In this document: piece after piece, positions 48,106-55,998 of the stretch
Numbering within the stretch: position 1 is the stretch's first letter
Layout: every line of letters begins with the position of its first letter
Source: Vagococcus fluvialis
GTDB lineage: Bacteria > Bacillota > Bacilli > Lactobacillales > Vagococcaceae
DNA length: 64,000 bases
Reading direction: 5' to 3'
Assembly: GCF_003337315.1 (NCBI RefSeq)
Contig: NZ_QPJV01000003.1
Location: 62,001 to 126,000, forward strand
Notes under the pieces: generated by a model
The model's database searches: none
Told to the model about the DNA's origin: nothing
What the model saw: only the letters and a program-made list of their open reading frames with translations
Translations under genes and position numbers: made by a program

Positions 48106-48824
48106 TTCCTATATTTATTTGTGAGGATGACTCATTACAAAAAAGTGTAATAGAGTCTATCATTTATAAAAAAATTCTGATTGAAGAATACGATATGAAA
48201 ATCGAGCTATCAACTGCAGACCCTTATGAGCTAAAAAAATACATTGATAGTAGAGATTCTATTGGTGGAGTCTATTTTTTAGATATTGATTTTAATACAG
48301 ACATTAATGGGATTCAGTTAGCTAGTTACATAAGAAAAAAGGATATAAATGCCAAAATAATCTTTATTACAACACATAGCGAGCTATTACAATTAACTTT
48401 TGAGTACAAAGTGGAAGCTCTAGACTATATTATGAAAGATAATGTGACTCTTATTCAGCAGAAAATTTTTGATTGCTTAGAAAATGCTTATTCATATTAT
48501 ACGTCTGATAAAAATGAGGATATGGATAAAGTGAAATTTAAAATCGGAAATACAGTTAAGTTACTTTCTCTTGATGATATTATGTTTATTGAAACAACTG
48601 GAACACCTCATAAATTAAATATCCATTTGAAAAATGGGTCTTTTGAATTGTATGAAACCTTATCCGAAATTGAAAAACTATCTCCATTTTTTGTGAGAGT
48701 TCACAATTCAGTTATTGTGAATAAAAATAATATTGATTATATTGATAAGAAAAATAAAGTAGCAGTTATGACGAATGGTGAGTCATGTATTCTGTCAGTT
48801 AGAGGAATAAAGAAGATTATTTAA
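48102..48824 (+). CDS. LytTR response regulator (AgrA/ComE-like)
   Basis: A 240-residue response regulator. The receiver domain begins PIFICEDDSLQK with the acidic pocket, and YFLDIDFNTDINGIQLASYI holds the phosphorylated aspartate. After a linker, a LytTR DNA-binding domain fills about residues 140-240 (FKIGNTVKLLSLDDIMFIET, FFVRVHNSVIVNKNNIDYID). It is translationally coupled to the kinase gene. It probably activates the peptide gene at 48914/48929, though I could not identify convincing LytTR direct repeats upstream of it. Confidence 0.92.
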   Translation: MIPIFICEDDSLQKSVIESIIYKKILIEEYDMKIELSTADPYELKKYIDSRDSIGGVYFLDIDFNTDINGIQLASYIRKKDINAKIIFITTHSELLQLTFEYKVEALDYIMKDNVTLIQQKIFDCLENAYSYYTSDKNEDMDKVKFKIGNTVKLLSLDDIMFIETTGTPHKLNIHLKNGSFELYETLSEIEKLSPFFVRVHNSVIVNKNNIDYIDKKNKVAVMTNGESCILSVRGIKKII

Positions 48825-48884
48825 CACTTATGACCTCATTTGGGCATTCTAGGATGTTTTCTCCTAACTGAAATAATTATTGGC

Positions 48885-48907
48885 TATACTCCTTCTTAAA
48901 AGGGGGA
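48885..48907 (+). promoter_or_regulatory. -10 element and strong ribosome site of the secreted-peptide gene
   Basis: TATACT at 48885-48890 has no good -35, as at activator-dependent promoters. AAAAGGGGGA (48898-48907) is a strong ribosome site. It is 7 nt from an ACG codon (48914) but 22 nt from the first ATG (48929), so it points to initiation at, or recent mutation of, that codon. Confidence 0.5.
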
Positions 48908-48913
48908 CTCAAT

Positions 48914-49150
48914 ACGAATTATAAACGTATGTTATCTTTACTATTAGTTTTTGGATGTTTTATGGCAACAAATGTGGTTTCAGCAAATGATGAGGTAGTT
49001 GAATTAGATAATGAAGAAACTATCGCACCAAGAGCAGCTATGTACTTCAAATATAGGTTTGATAAATATCCACCTAAGACTTACAAAGGACTTACTTTAC
49101 GATACGCTCAAAAATTAGACGATGGTTCTTATGTTGGTATGTACATCTAA
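48914..49150 (+). CDS. Small secreted cationic peptide downstream of an AgrCA-like system
   Basis: From the ATG at 48929 the product is 73 residues; from the in-frame ACG at 48914 it is 78, starting MNYKRMLSLLLVFGC. The longer form gives a proper signal peptide with a basic n-region and an AxA-type site after TNVVSA, and its start is ideally spaced from AAAAGGGGG. The mature part is an acidic pro-like stretch (NDEVVELDNEETIAPRA), then a tyrosine- and lysine-rich tail (MYFKYRFDKYPPKTYKG, ending GSYVGMYI). I do not recognise a family. A bacteriocin-like or signalling peptide controlled by the adjacent two-component system is likely from context. There is no dedicated ABC exporter or double-glycine leader, so export should be by Sec. 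Confidence 0.65.
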   Translation, partial: TNYKRMLSLLLVFGCFMATNVVSANDEVVELDNEETIAPRAAMYFKYRFDKYPPKTYKGLTLRYAQKLDDGSYVGMYI

Positions 49151-49168
49151 AAAATGATAAGAATCAAG

Positions 49169-49206
49169 GGAGAGATTGGCTTAAATGTCAGTCTCTCTTT
49201 ATTTTT
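49169..49206 (+). terminator. Terminator after the peptide gene
   Basis: GGGAGAGATTG pairs with CAGTCTCTCTTT with a small mismatch, ending in a T-rich run. Confidence 0.7.
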
Positions 49207-49284
49207 ATGTGACAAAAGTGTTAGGAAATTTATTTTTTAATCTGCTTTTTTTGTCATATAATGGAATAGAAAGGGAGTGTCTTC

Positions 49285-50412
49285 ATGTCTTTATATGCTA
49301 TTCCATTAATGTCAGCCTTTTTTGTATTTGCGGTGATTGCCTTTTTAGGAACAGTACCATGGACAGTTTATCAGTACCGAAAACACGGCTACTTTAGTTT
49401 TTGGCGAAATGTCATTATTTTTAGTTTTATTTATTATTGTTTAACAGCTTTTTTCTTAGTCAGTTTGCCACTTCCAGCAGAAAGAAACAATCCAGCTGTG
49501 TATAGTCCAGATGTTTTAATGCAACTAAAACCCTTTAATATGTTTCATAATTTTAAAGAGGTAAAAGGATTTGTGCCGAGTCATTTAAGAACTTATCCAA
49601 CTTTATTTAAATCATTTACTTTTTTAGAAGTCTTTTTTAATATTGCGTTATTATTACCACTTGGTGTTTATTTGAGATATTTTCTTAAAAGTTCAAAAAA
49701 ATGGTGGATTGCGTTACTCTTAGTATTTTCAACAACTTTATTTTTTGAAGTTTCTCAAAGAACGGCCCTTTTTGGGTATTATGCTAATCCTTATCGTTTA
49801 TTTGATGTGGATGATTTAATTACTAACACATTAGGTGGTATGATTGGTTTCTTTATTGCGCCAATTTTATTACACTTAATTCCAACTCGAGATGACTTAA
49901 AGGAAAAGGATCGACAATATGATGTGGATCATCAAGCTTCTTACGGTGCGCAATTGATAGAGGTTTTTGTTAGTTTAATGATTGCCCGTTTCGTAGGTTC
50001 TATTTTTTCGATGATTTTTTTAAAAAGTCACTATTTATTTATGAGTAATTTACTATGGATTTTCATTTTTATAGTCATTTTCCCAGTTATGTTTAAAGGT
50101 AAAACAATTGGTGGTAAGGTTGTGAAAATAAAATTTGCTACAGGAGAAAAAACCCTCCTGTGGCCATTAATCTATCGATTTACCTTGATTAACTTACCTT
50201 CTGTTATTTCCTATATCACTCAAAAGTTAAATGAAATGTCATCAGAAAATGTTTATCTGTTATCTAGTCAAATTATGTTCTTTTTATTAATGAGTGTAAT
50301 CTGGTGTGGATTCTGGTTTGTTCTTATTAGGGACTGGGCTAAGAAAAAAAATGAACCATTCTTTAATCGTATGATTTCAGCTGATATGATACGTTACAAA
50401 AAAGGAGCCTGA
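49285..50412 (+). CDS. VanZ-family protein fused to an RDD domain
   Basis: A 375-residue membrane protein with two modules. Residues 1-195 form a VanZ-like domain (KPFNMFHNFKEVKG, LEVFFNIALLLPLGVYLR, FFEVSQRTALFGYYANPYRL, FDVDDLITNTLGGMIGFFIA). Residues 225-375 form an RDD domain (YGAQLIEVFVSLMIARFVGS, MFKGKTIGGKVVKIKFATGE, a late RD pair). VanZ proteins have been linked to resistance to lipoglycopeptides and host peptides; RDD proteins may transport ions. The fusion occurs in Lactobacillales, and its job is not known. A convergent terminator follows. Confidence 0.88.
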   Translation: MSLYAIPLMSAFFVFAVIAFLGTVPWTVYQYRKHGYFSFWRNVIIFSFIYYCLTAFFLVSLPLPAERNNPAVYSPDVLMQLKPFNMFHNFKEVKGFVPSHLRTYPTLFKSFTFLEVFFNIALLLPLGVYLRYFLKSSKKWWIALLLVFSTTLFFEVSQRTALFGYYANPYRLFDVDDLITNTLGGMIGFFIAPILLHLIPTRDDLKEKDRQYDVDHQASYGAQLIEVFVSLMIARFVGSIFSMIFLKSHYLFMSNLLWIFIFIVIFPVMFKGKTIGGKVVKIKFATGEKTLLWPLIYRFTLINLPSVISYITQKLNEMSSENVYLLSSQIMFFLLMSVIWCGFWFVLIRDWAKKKNEPFFNRMISADMIRYKKGA

Positions 50413-50437
50413 CTCATTTAGTCAGACTCCTTTTTGT
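50402..50437. terminator. Bidirectional terminator
   Basis: AAAGGAGCCTGACT pairs with AGTCAGACTCCTTT around a short loop, between convergent genes. Confidence 0.8.
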
Positions 50438-50636
50438 TTGTCTTTTTTTCTTCTCTTACTTTAGAGATGATAGTCCCAACACCGTAAATCATTAAGAGCA
50501 GTCCAGCAATAAAGAAGTAAAAACCGTCTAAATTAAATACGATTACTTGAGCGCCAAAGAATAAACCAATGACAAATAAGGCTAGGCCTAAAGTTACTAA
50601 GGATACTTCTAATGTATATTTTTTTAACTGTTCCAT
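50418..50636 (-). CDS. Small membrane protein
   Basis: A 72-residue protein with two hydrophobic segments (VSLVTLGLALFVIGLFFGAQ and GFYFFIAGLLLMIYGVGTII) and a lysine-rich C-terminus. ATG 50636 lies 4 nt after GAGGTGA; the longer frame to 50702 lacks a ribosome site. I do not recognise a family. Confidence 0.6.
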   Translation of the reverse strand: MEQLKKYTLEVSLVTLGLALFVIGLFFGAQVIVFNLDGFYFFIAGLLLMIYGVGTIISKVREEKKTNKKESD

Positions 50637-50783
50637 AAAGTCACCTCTATTCATTATTTCAAGATTCATCATCTTTATTTTATCATAGGTAGATAATCCC
50701 ATCTACCACAACATTTATCAGAATATTGTCTTTAAAACTATGTTAAACTAGGGAAGTAATAATGAAAAAGAAGAGGACAAAAA

Positions 50784-51287
50784 ATGAAGATTGAAACAAG
50801 TCGTTTATTAATTAGAAACTATGAAACAAAAGATATGGATGATGCAGCAGAGTTTTTATTAAATAAAAAAACAATGGCTTTTATTCCAGAAAGATTCAGC
50901 TCGAAAGAAGAGATGACTCTTTTTCTAGAAAAAAATAAAGATCATTTTTTTCCAGTTGTATTAAAAGAAGAAGATAAAGTGATTGGTCACTTATCATTTG
51001 AAGCTTTTTTTGGAAATCATTCTTATGAAATTGGTTGGGTGTTTAATGAAGACTACCATCAAAAAGGTTACGGTAAAGAAGCAGCCAAAGCCATGTTAAA
51101 TGAAGGTTTTACTCAGATGAATATTCACCGAATCATAGCAACTTGTCAGCCAGAAAATCCAGGTTCATGGAAATTAATGGAAGCAATTGGTATGAGGCGT
51201 GAAGGATTCTTTAAAAAATGTATTCCAGCAGGAGACAGTTGGTGGGATGAATATTATTATGCTGTACTAAGAGAAGAGCGGAAATAA
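50784..51287 (+). CDS. GNAT-family acetyltransferase (RimJ/RimL-like)
   Basis: A 167-residue GNAT enzyme. It has IETSRLLIRNYETKDMDDAA at the N-terminus, SYEIGWVFNEDYHQKGYGKE with the acetyl-CoA loop, and ATCQPENPGSWKLMEAIGMR. This is the pattern of the RimJ/RimL group, which acetylates protein N-termini or small amines. The actual substrate is unknown. It is followed by the hypothetical gene at 51328, probably in the same transcript. Confidence 0.9.
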   Translation: MKIETSRLLIRNYETKDMDDAAEFLLNKKTMAFIPERFSSKEEMTLFLEKNKDHFFPVVLKEEDKVIGHLSFEAFFGNHSYEIGWVFNEDYHQKGYGKEAAKAMLNEGFTQMNIHRIIATCQPENPGSWKLMEAIGMRREGFFKKCIPAGDSWWDEYYYAVLREERK

Positions 51288-51327
51288 TAGTAATAAGTGT
51301 TTGTCATAAGTAAAGGAGATGAGAGTC

Positions 51328-51828
51328 ATGTTAAAAATCATTGAAGTTATTGAAGATGCTAATAGTAAAAATTGTTCATTGCCAGCTTTAGCCCTAGCTT
51401 TGACGTTACCAGATATTTGTAGTCAGATTGAATATCCTAACGAAACCAATGTAGGATATCGTTATCGAGAATGGTACAATCACCACGTTCATCGTCATGA
51501 AGAGTTTCACTTTTTACAAAATACGTATTATGCCAAACAACACAATGAGGAAAATGCCTTATCAAAATTTAGTGGCTATGCTTGTTATAAATTAAGATAT
51601 TTACTTCTTCATCAAGGAGATTTTGCTATGCAAGGAGAAGTAAAATACGATGATTTGTATTTCCATATTGATTCCAGCCATGATTTAGAAGCTATGGATG
51701 CTGTGTCAGATGATCATATTAGTATTAATAGTAAATTATTATCAGAATATTTATGTAAGCATGCAAGAGCTTATTATGAAAAACATCCTAACAAGGAATT
51801 ATTCAAAAAAGAAATGAGTCATTCGTAA
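51328..51828 (+). CDS. Conserved hypothetical protein, His-rich
   Basis: A 166-residue soluble protein. I cannot name the family with certainty. Visible features are SLPALALALTLPDICSQIEY, the His-rich WYNHHVHRHEEFHF and LYFHIDSSHD. A metal-binding role is possible from the histidines. ATG 51328 follows AAAGGAG; ATG 51319 abuts the site. A good terminator follows at about 51856-51895. Confidence 0.6.
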   Translation: MLKIIEVIEDANSKNCSLPALALALTLPDICSQIEYPNETNVGYRYREWYNHHVHRHEEFHFLQNTYYAKQHNEENALSKFSGYACYKLRYLLLHQGDFAMQGEVKYDDLYFHIDSSHDLEAMDAVSDDHISINSKLLSEYLCKHARAYYEKHPNKELFKKEMSHS

Positions 51829-51855
51829 TATTAGGCTATAGACGAGATTAATAAA

Positions 51856-51896
51856 AAAGAACTATGACTTAATTTTGTCATAGTTCTTTTTTTAAA
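51856..51896. terminator. Bidirectional terminator
   Basis: AAAAAAGAACTATGAC pairs with GTCATAGTTCTTTTTT around a 9-nt loop, between convergent genes. Confidence 0.85.
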
Positions 51897-52420
51897 TTAT
51901 TTGTCCAATGCCACATTAAGGCATCTTTTTCCAATTGTTTAACAAAAGCATCTTTATAATCTCCGTAGTCATCAATACTTTCAGGATATTTTTCAGCGCC
52001 TTCGATTTTTATCTTAGCATAAGCCTTACGAGCTTCTTCGTGGCATCTTAAGTAATCTCTGACTAGAACATGACGACTAATATCATACATATTATCATAC
52101 TGAAAGGCGTGAATTTGGTGTGTGCGATTGTCTTCTCCTTTACGGAAATATCTTCTACCAGGAATCCCAAACTCCCCCATTGAAAGATAGCCCAGACTTG
52201 CGATTTGGTTATTGTCTTGATCCAATTGATTAATATCTTTAACAACAACTAACATATCAATCACCGGTTTAGCAGATAAACCAGGAACTGAAGTACTACC
52301 AATATGTAAAATATTGATTAGATTATCTTCATTAATTACTTGTGAAAATTTTTCTTTTTCTCCTTAAAATAATGTCGGACATTCAGGACGGTACGGTACA
52401 ACGTTAATTTTCATTGCCAT
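51878..52420 (-). pseudogene. GrpB/UPF0157-family gene with an early nonsense codon
   Basis: From ATG 52420 (AAGGGGA upstream) the frame encodes MAMKINVVPYRPECPTLF, then TAA at 52366-52364 (codon 19). It then continues in the same frame as GEKEKFSQVINEDNLINILH, IGSTSVPGLSAKPVIDMLVV and DINQLDQDNNQIASLGYLSM to a stop at 51878. Together this is a full-length (180-codon) UPF0157 protein, a nucleotidyltransferase-fold family. Translation could restart at ATG 52264, but that product lacks the GSTSVPGL catalytic loop. This is a nonsense mutation or sequencing error. Confidence 0.88.
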
Positions 52421-52606
52421 AATACTAATTCCCCTTGTATTTTATTTTCCGACTCAAGTGAAGCGTCCCATAAGAATATCACAACTAAAAAATGGTCACA
52501 AGACTAAAGCCTAATATTAGAAAAAAATGTTTCTTTGTGGTACTTTAAACAAAGTGATTCATTGAACTGATTACTAAATTTTTATACATAGAGGAGAAAA
52601 AGAAAC

Positions 52607-53572
52607 ATGAAGAAAAGAACACTTATTTTAGGATTAGCAGCAGTTGCTACATTAGGTTTAATCACAGGATGTGGAACTAAAGAAAAGGCAGCTAAAACCG
52701 ATGCTAAAGAAACAACTAAGAATGAGTTAACTTTAAGTTTCGGAGCTATGCCAGCTGTGGATAGCTTACCTGTTTATATAGCTGAAAAAGAAGGTTTTTT
52801 TGAAGAAGAAGGCCTAAAATTAGATTTACAAAGTTTCAAATCACCTAAGGACCGTGATGCAGCATTAAGTAGTGGCAATTTGGATGGAGCAAACACTGAC
52901 TTAGTGGCAGTTAGTGCTTATTTACAAGGAGATATGAAATTCCAAGTAGTGAGTCAATCCATTGGAACATTCTCAATTTTAACAAGCAATGAAGAAGTTA
53001 AAACATTAGCTGATTTAAAAGATAAAAAAGTAGGAATTGCTAAAAATCAAGCACCATACTACTTTTTAGATGAAGCTTTAAAAACAGCTGATTTATCCGT
53101 AGCAGATATTGCTTATGAAGAAGTTCCACAAATTCCAGTACGTGTGGAATTAACAGCGAACCAAAAAATTGATGCGACAGTTGTACCAGAACCATTTAGA
53201 ACAATTGGTTTAGCTAATGGTTTAACAGAACTTGGAAACAGCAACGAATTAGGAATTGATGCAACAGTATTTGGTTTTACAACAGAGAGTTTAACAGATA
53301 ATAAAGAGGCTGTAGAAGCTTTTTACCGCGGATATAACAAAGGTGTAGATTACATTAACGACCATAAATTAGATGATTACTATGATGTTATGAAAGAAAA
53401 AATTGGTTTTACTGATGAAATTAAAGGACGCGTAAGCTTACCTAAATACACTCACGCTGAACAAATTAAGTCTGAACAATTATCAAGTGTCTTAACTTGG
53501 TCAAAAGAACAAGGAATTTATTCTAAAGAATTAAAACAAGAAGATATTTTAAATCCATTATTAAGTAAATAA
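52607..53572 (+). CDS. NitT/TauT-type ABC transporter substrate-binding lipoprotein
   Basis: A 321-residue lipoprotein with lipobox LITGCG. The NMT1/SsuA-like fold is visible in LPVYIAEKEGFFEEEGLKLD, GNLDGANTDLVAVSAYLQGD, VKTLADLKDKKVGIAKNQAP and ATVVPEPFRTIGLANGL. It is the external receptor of the three-gene importer 52607-55074. The family handles sulfonates, nitrate, taurine, thiamine precursors and others, and I see nothing that decides among these. No riboswitch is visible upstream. Confidence 0.88.
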   Translation: MKKRTLILGLAAVATLGLITGCGTKEKAAKTDAKETTKNELTLSFGAMPAVDSLPVYIAEKEGFFEEEGLKLDLQSFKSPKDRDAALSSGNLDGANTDLVAVSAYLQGDMKFQVVSQSIGTFSILTSNEEVKTLADLKDKKVGIAKNQAPYYFLDEALKTADLSVADIAYEEVPQIPVRVELTANQKIDATVVPEPFRTIGLANGLTELGNSNELGIDATVFGFTTESLTDNKEAVEAFYRGYNKGVDYINDHKLDDYYDVMKEKIGFTDEIKGRVSLPKYTHAEQIKSEQLSSVLTWSKEQGIYSKELKQEDILNPLLSK

Positions 53573-53588
53573 ATTAGGAGGAGCTAGA

Positions 53589-54341
53589 ATGCTTGAAATA
53601 AAAAAACTTCATGTGTCTTATGAAGCCAAAAAAGTACTAGAAGATATTAATTTATCCGTCCAAAATAAAGAAATTATTGCTCTAATTGGGCCAAGTGGTA
53701 CCGGTAAGTCAACTTTACTTAATAGCATAACAGCTCTTCACAAGATTGATACTGGAGAAATCACTTTAGATAAAAGACCGATTTCTCCAAAAGAGATGAA
53801 TTTAGCTTGGATACCACAAAATTATGGCTTGCTACCTTGGTTATCAGTAGAAGACAATATTTTGTTAGGATTAAGAACTAAAAAAATTAAAGAAACAGCT
53901 GAGATAAAACAAAAAGTTCATGATATTATTTCAGAATTAAACATTTTAGAGTTATTAAAACAATTTCCAAATCAACTTAGTGGTGGGCAGCAACAACGAG
54001 TTTCTATTGCCCGAGGTTTGGTTATGGATTCAGATTTATATCTACTAGATGAACCATTTTCAGCCCTAGACGCGATTACAAGAGAAAAGATGCAGTCTTT
54101 ATTTCTTGAAGAATGGGAAAAACATCCAGCGCCAACTATTTTAATTACCCACGATGTAGAAGAAGCAGTTTTTCTAGGACAACGGATAGTTTTACTATCA
54201 GGAAAACCTGGTAAAATTGTTGAGATTATTGAAAATACAAGTTTCTCAGTTCCGAAAGAGAATAAGCGTTTAAGTGATCGTTTTTATCAAGTAGCCAAAC
54301 AAGTTAGGGAGGTGCTTGATCAATATGACGAAAGTAAATAA
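53589..54341 (+). CDS. ABC transporter ATP-binding protein (SsuB/TauB-like)
   Basis: A 250-residue ATPase. It has Walker A GPSGTGKST, the Q-loop in WIPQNYGLLPWLS, signature LSGGQQQRVSIARGL, Walker B LYLLDEPFSALD and the H-loop ILITHDVEEAVFLG. It powers the importer with the receptor at 52607 and the permease at 54325, whose gene it overlaps. Confidence 0.95.
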   Translation: MLEIKKLHVSYEAKKVLEDINLSVQNKEIIALIGPSGTGKSTLLNSITALHKIDTGEITLDKRPISPKEMNLAWIPQNYGLLPWLSVEDNILLGLRTKKIKETAEIKQKVHDIISELNILELLKQFPNQLSGGQQQRVSIARGLVMDSDLYLLDEPFSALDAITREKMQSLFLEEWEKHPAPTILITHDVEEAVFLGQRIVLLSGKPGKIVEIIENTSFSVPKENKRLSDRFYQVAKQVREVLDQYDESK

Positions 54342-55074
54342 AGCCTTACATAGTTTTGGAGCTTTTTTAGTATTAAACTTTTTTTGGTGGTTAGCTAGTT
54401 TATGGATTAATCAAAACATGCTACCAAGTCCAGTAGAAGTCTATAAGCATTTATTTCAAATAGATCCTTCAAAGATGAGTTTACATGTTTACAATAGTTT
54501 TATTCGCCTGTTTTGGGGGATTTTAATAGCTGTTGTTATTGGCTTTTTAGTAGGATTACTAATGGGAAGAAATGAGAAATGGAATAAACTACTAGATCCA
54601 ATTGTTTATCTAACTTATCCGATTCCCAAAATAGCTCTATTACCTATTATTATGTTGTTATTTGGTTTAGGTAATCAATCAAAAATTATTCTAATTGTGT
54701 TGATTGTGGTTTTTCCAGTGATTCTTTCTGTAAGAGATGGGGTAAAAGCTATTCCTGAAAGCTACTATAAACATTTAACTGTTTTAGGAGCATCTTCTTG
54801 GCAGAAGTTTAAAGTCATTACTCTTCCAGCTGGCCTTTCATCAATATTAAGTGCTTTAAGAGTTGCTTTAGGAACCGCTATTGCAATTTTATTTTTTACT
54901 GAAGTATATGGGACAGAGTATGGCTTAGGCTATTTTGTAATGGATGCTTGGGGCAGATTAGATTATTTAGATATGTATAGTGGGATTTTAGTATTAAGTG
55001 CAGTTGCTTTTATTTTATTTTTATTAATTGATGTATTAGAAAATAGATTATTAAAATGGCGTCAATATGTTTAA
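54325..55074 (+). CDS. ABC transporter permease (SsuC/TauC-like)
   Basis: A 249-residue membrane component with about six segments and the EAA-like cytoplasmic loop YKHLTVLGASSWQKFKVITL. It starts at ATG 54325, inside the end of the ATPase gene, behind GGGAGGTG; TTG 54316 is too close to that site. It is the last gene of the importer operon, followed by a perfect terminator. Confidence 0.93.
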   Translation: MTKVNKALHSFGAFLVLNFFWWLASLWINQNMLPSPVEVYKHLFQIDPSKMSLHVYNSFIRLFWGILIAVVIGFLVGLLMGRNEKWNKLLDPIVYLTYPIPKIALLPIIMLLFGLGNQSKIILIVLIVVFPVILSVRDGVKAIPESYYKHLTVLGASSWQKFKVITLPAGLSSILSALRVALGTAIAILFFTEVYGTEYGLGYFVMDAWGRLDYLDMYSGILVLSAVAFILFLLIDVLENRLLKWRQYV

Positions 55075-55120
55075 AAAAGCCATGGATTTAGTTGATAGAA
55101 ACTAAATCCATGGTTTTTTG
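55074..55120 (+). terminator. Terminator of the ABC importer operon
   Basis: A perfect stem of 20 bp or so (AAAAAGCCATGGATTTAGTT with its complement) around a 5-7-nt loop, ending in TTTTTT. Confidence 0.9.
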
Positions 55121-55167
55121 ACTAAATATATTTAGTTATTTATAATGAAGTAAAAGGAGGAGGATTT

Positions 55168-55718
55168 ATGAAAATAAAACAAAACATAGATTCTATTATA
55201 GTGGTTATGGCTATTCTTTTTATGAGTTTTTTTCAGGTAATATGAACCAATTTGATTTTTTTAAAACACTCATTCATGTGCTTTTGATTATTTTAATTGG
55301 ACTTAACAATACATGGTCAATTATAGCTAACTTCTTTATCTTTTTTACAATCAATTTTATTGCTTTTAGCTTTGACCCAGGAACTGTAGACTGGACGAGT
55401 TATTTATTATATGCAATTTTGTCAGGACTTCTTGCTTTATTATTTTGTACAGGACTTTATCTCCAACGTCAAAATGTTTACCGAGATCCTTTAAGAGGTA
55501 CGATATTGAAATGGTTAATAAAAAAATGGCCAGATTTATCTGGTATTACTTTGTTTTTACTAGATAGCATAGTATCTTTTCTTTTAGTTTGTGCAATCTT
55601 TTTTATCATTTTTCAGCATTTTACAATCAGCATGTTGTTGATAATAGCTTTTTTAGCTCTTTATTTTTCAGCAACAAATGTTTATTTTTATATTGTTAAA
55701 CCAAGAATGGAACGATGA
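55168..55718 (+). pseudogene. Small membrane protein, probably frameshifted
   Basis: ATG 55168, behind a strong AAAGGAGGAGGA site, opens 25 codons (MKIKQNIDSIIVVMAILFMS) ending at TGA 55243-55245. A second frame from ATG 55242 encodes 158 residues with four or five membrane segments (LIHVLLIILIGLNNTWSIIA, IVSFLLVCAIFFIIFQHFTI) but has almost no ribosome site. Adding one T to the T7 run just before (55228-55235 region) fuses the frames. It may instead be two coupled genes with an ATGA overlap. Family unknown. Confidence 0.55.
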
Positions 55719-55755
55719 CATCATTTTAAAGTGATGTCATCGTTTTTTGTTTGAA
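55718..55755 (+). terminator. Terminator
   Basis: GATGACATCA pairs perfectly with TGATGTCATC around an 8-nt loop, followed by GTTTTTTG. Confidence 0.85.
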
Positions 55756-55998
55756 TAAACGGAAATATTTTTAATCTAGGAAAAATAAAATTAGACAAAG
55801 AGAAATTCTATTCTTTTTTTACACATCTGTTTGTGAGAGATGATAGTTAGTTCTTTTATAACTCAATAAATCTTTTTAGGTGAAAATGACTATGAATCAT
55901 AAATGAACATATAAAAGAAAAAGAACTATTAATAAATTTTTGTCTTTTATTTATATTTAGAGTATGTTTTAATTGTAAAAATAGCAAAAAGGAGTCGA

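Noticed and set aside
48825-48884. LytTR direct repeats upstream of the secreted-peptide gene
   Set aside because: Two loosely similar 8-mers exist but do not match a LytTR consensus or spacing well enough to report.
49185-49397. Plus-strand ORF of 70 codons before the VanZ-RDD gene
   Set aside because: Starts inside a terminator and overlaps the real gene in another frame.
52421-52606. Possible thiamine or sulfur riboswitch upstream of the ABC importer
   Set aside because: No TPP, SAM or related conserved core can be found in the leader; only AT-rich sequence.
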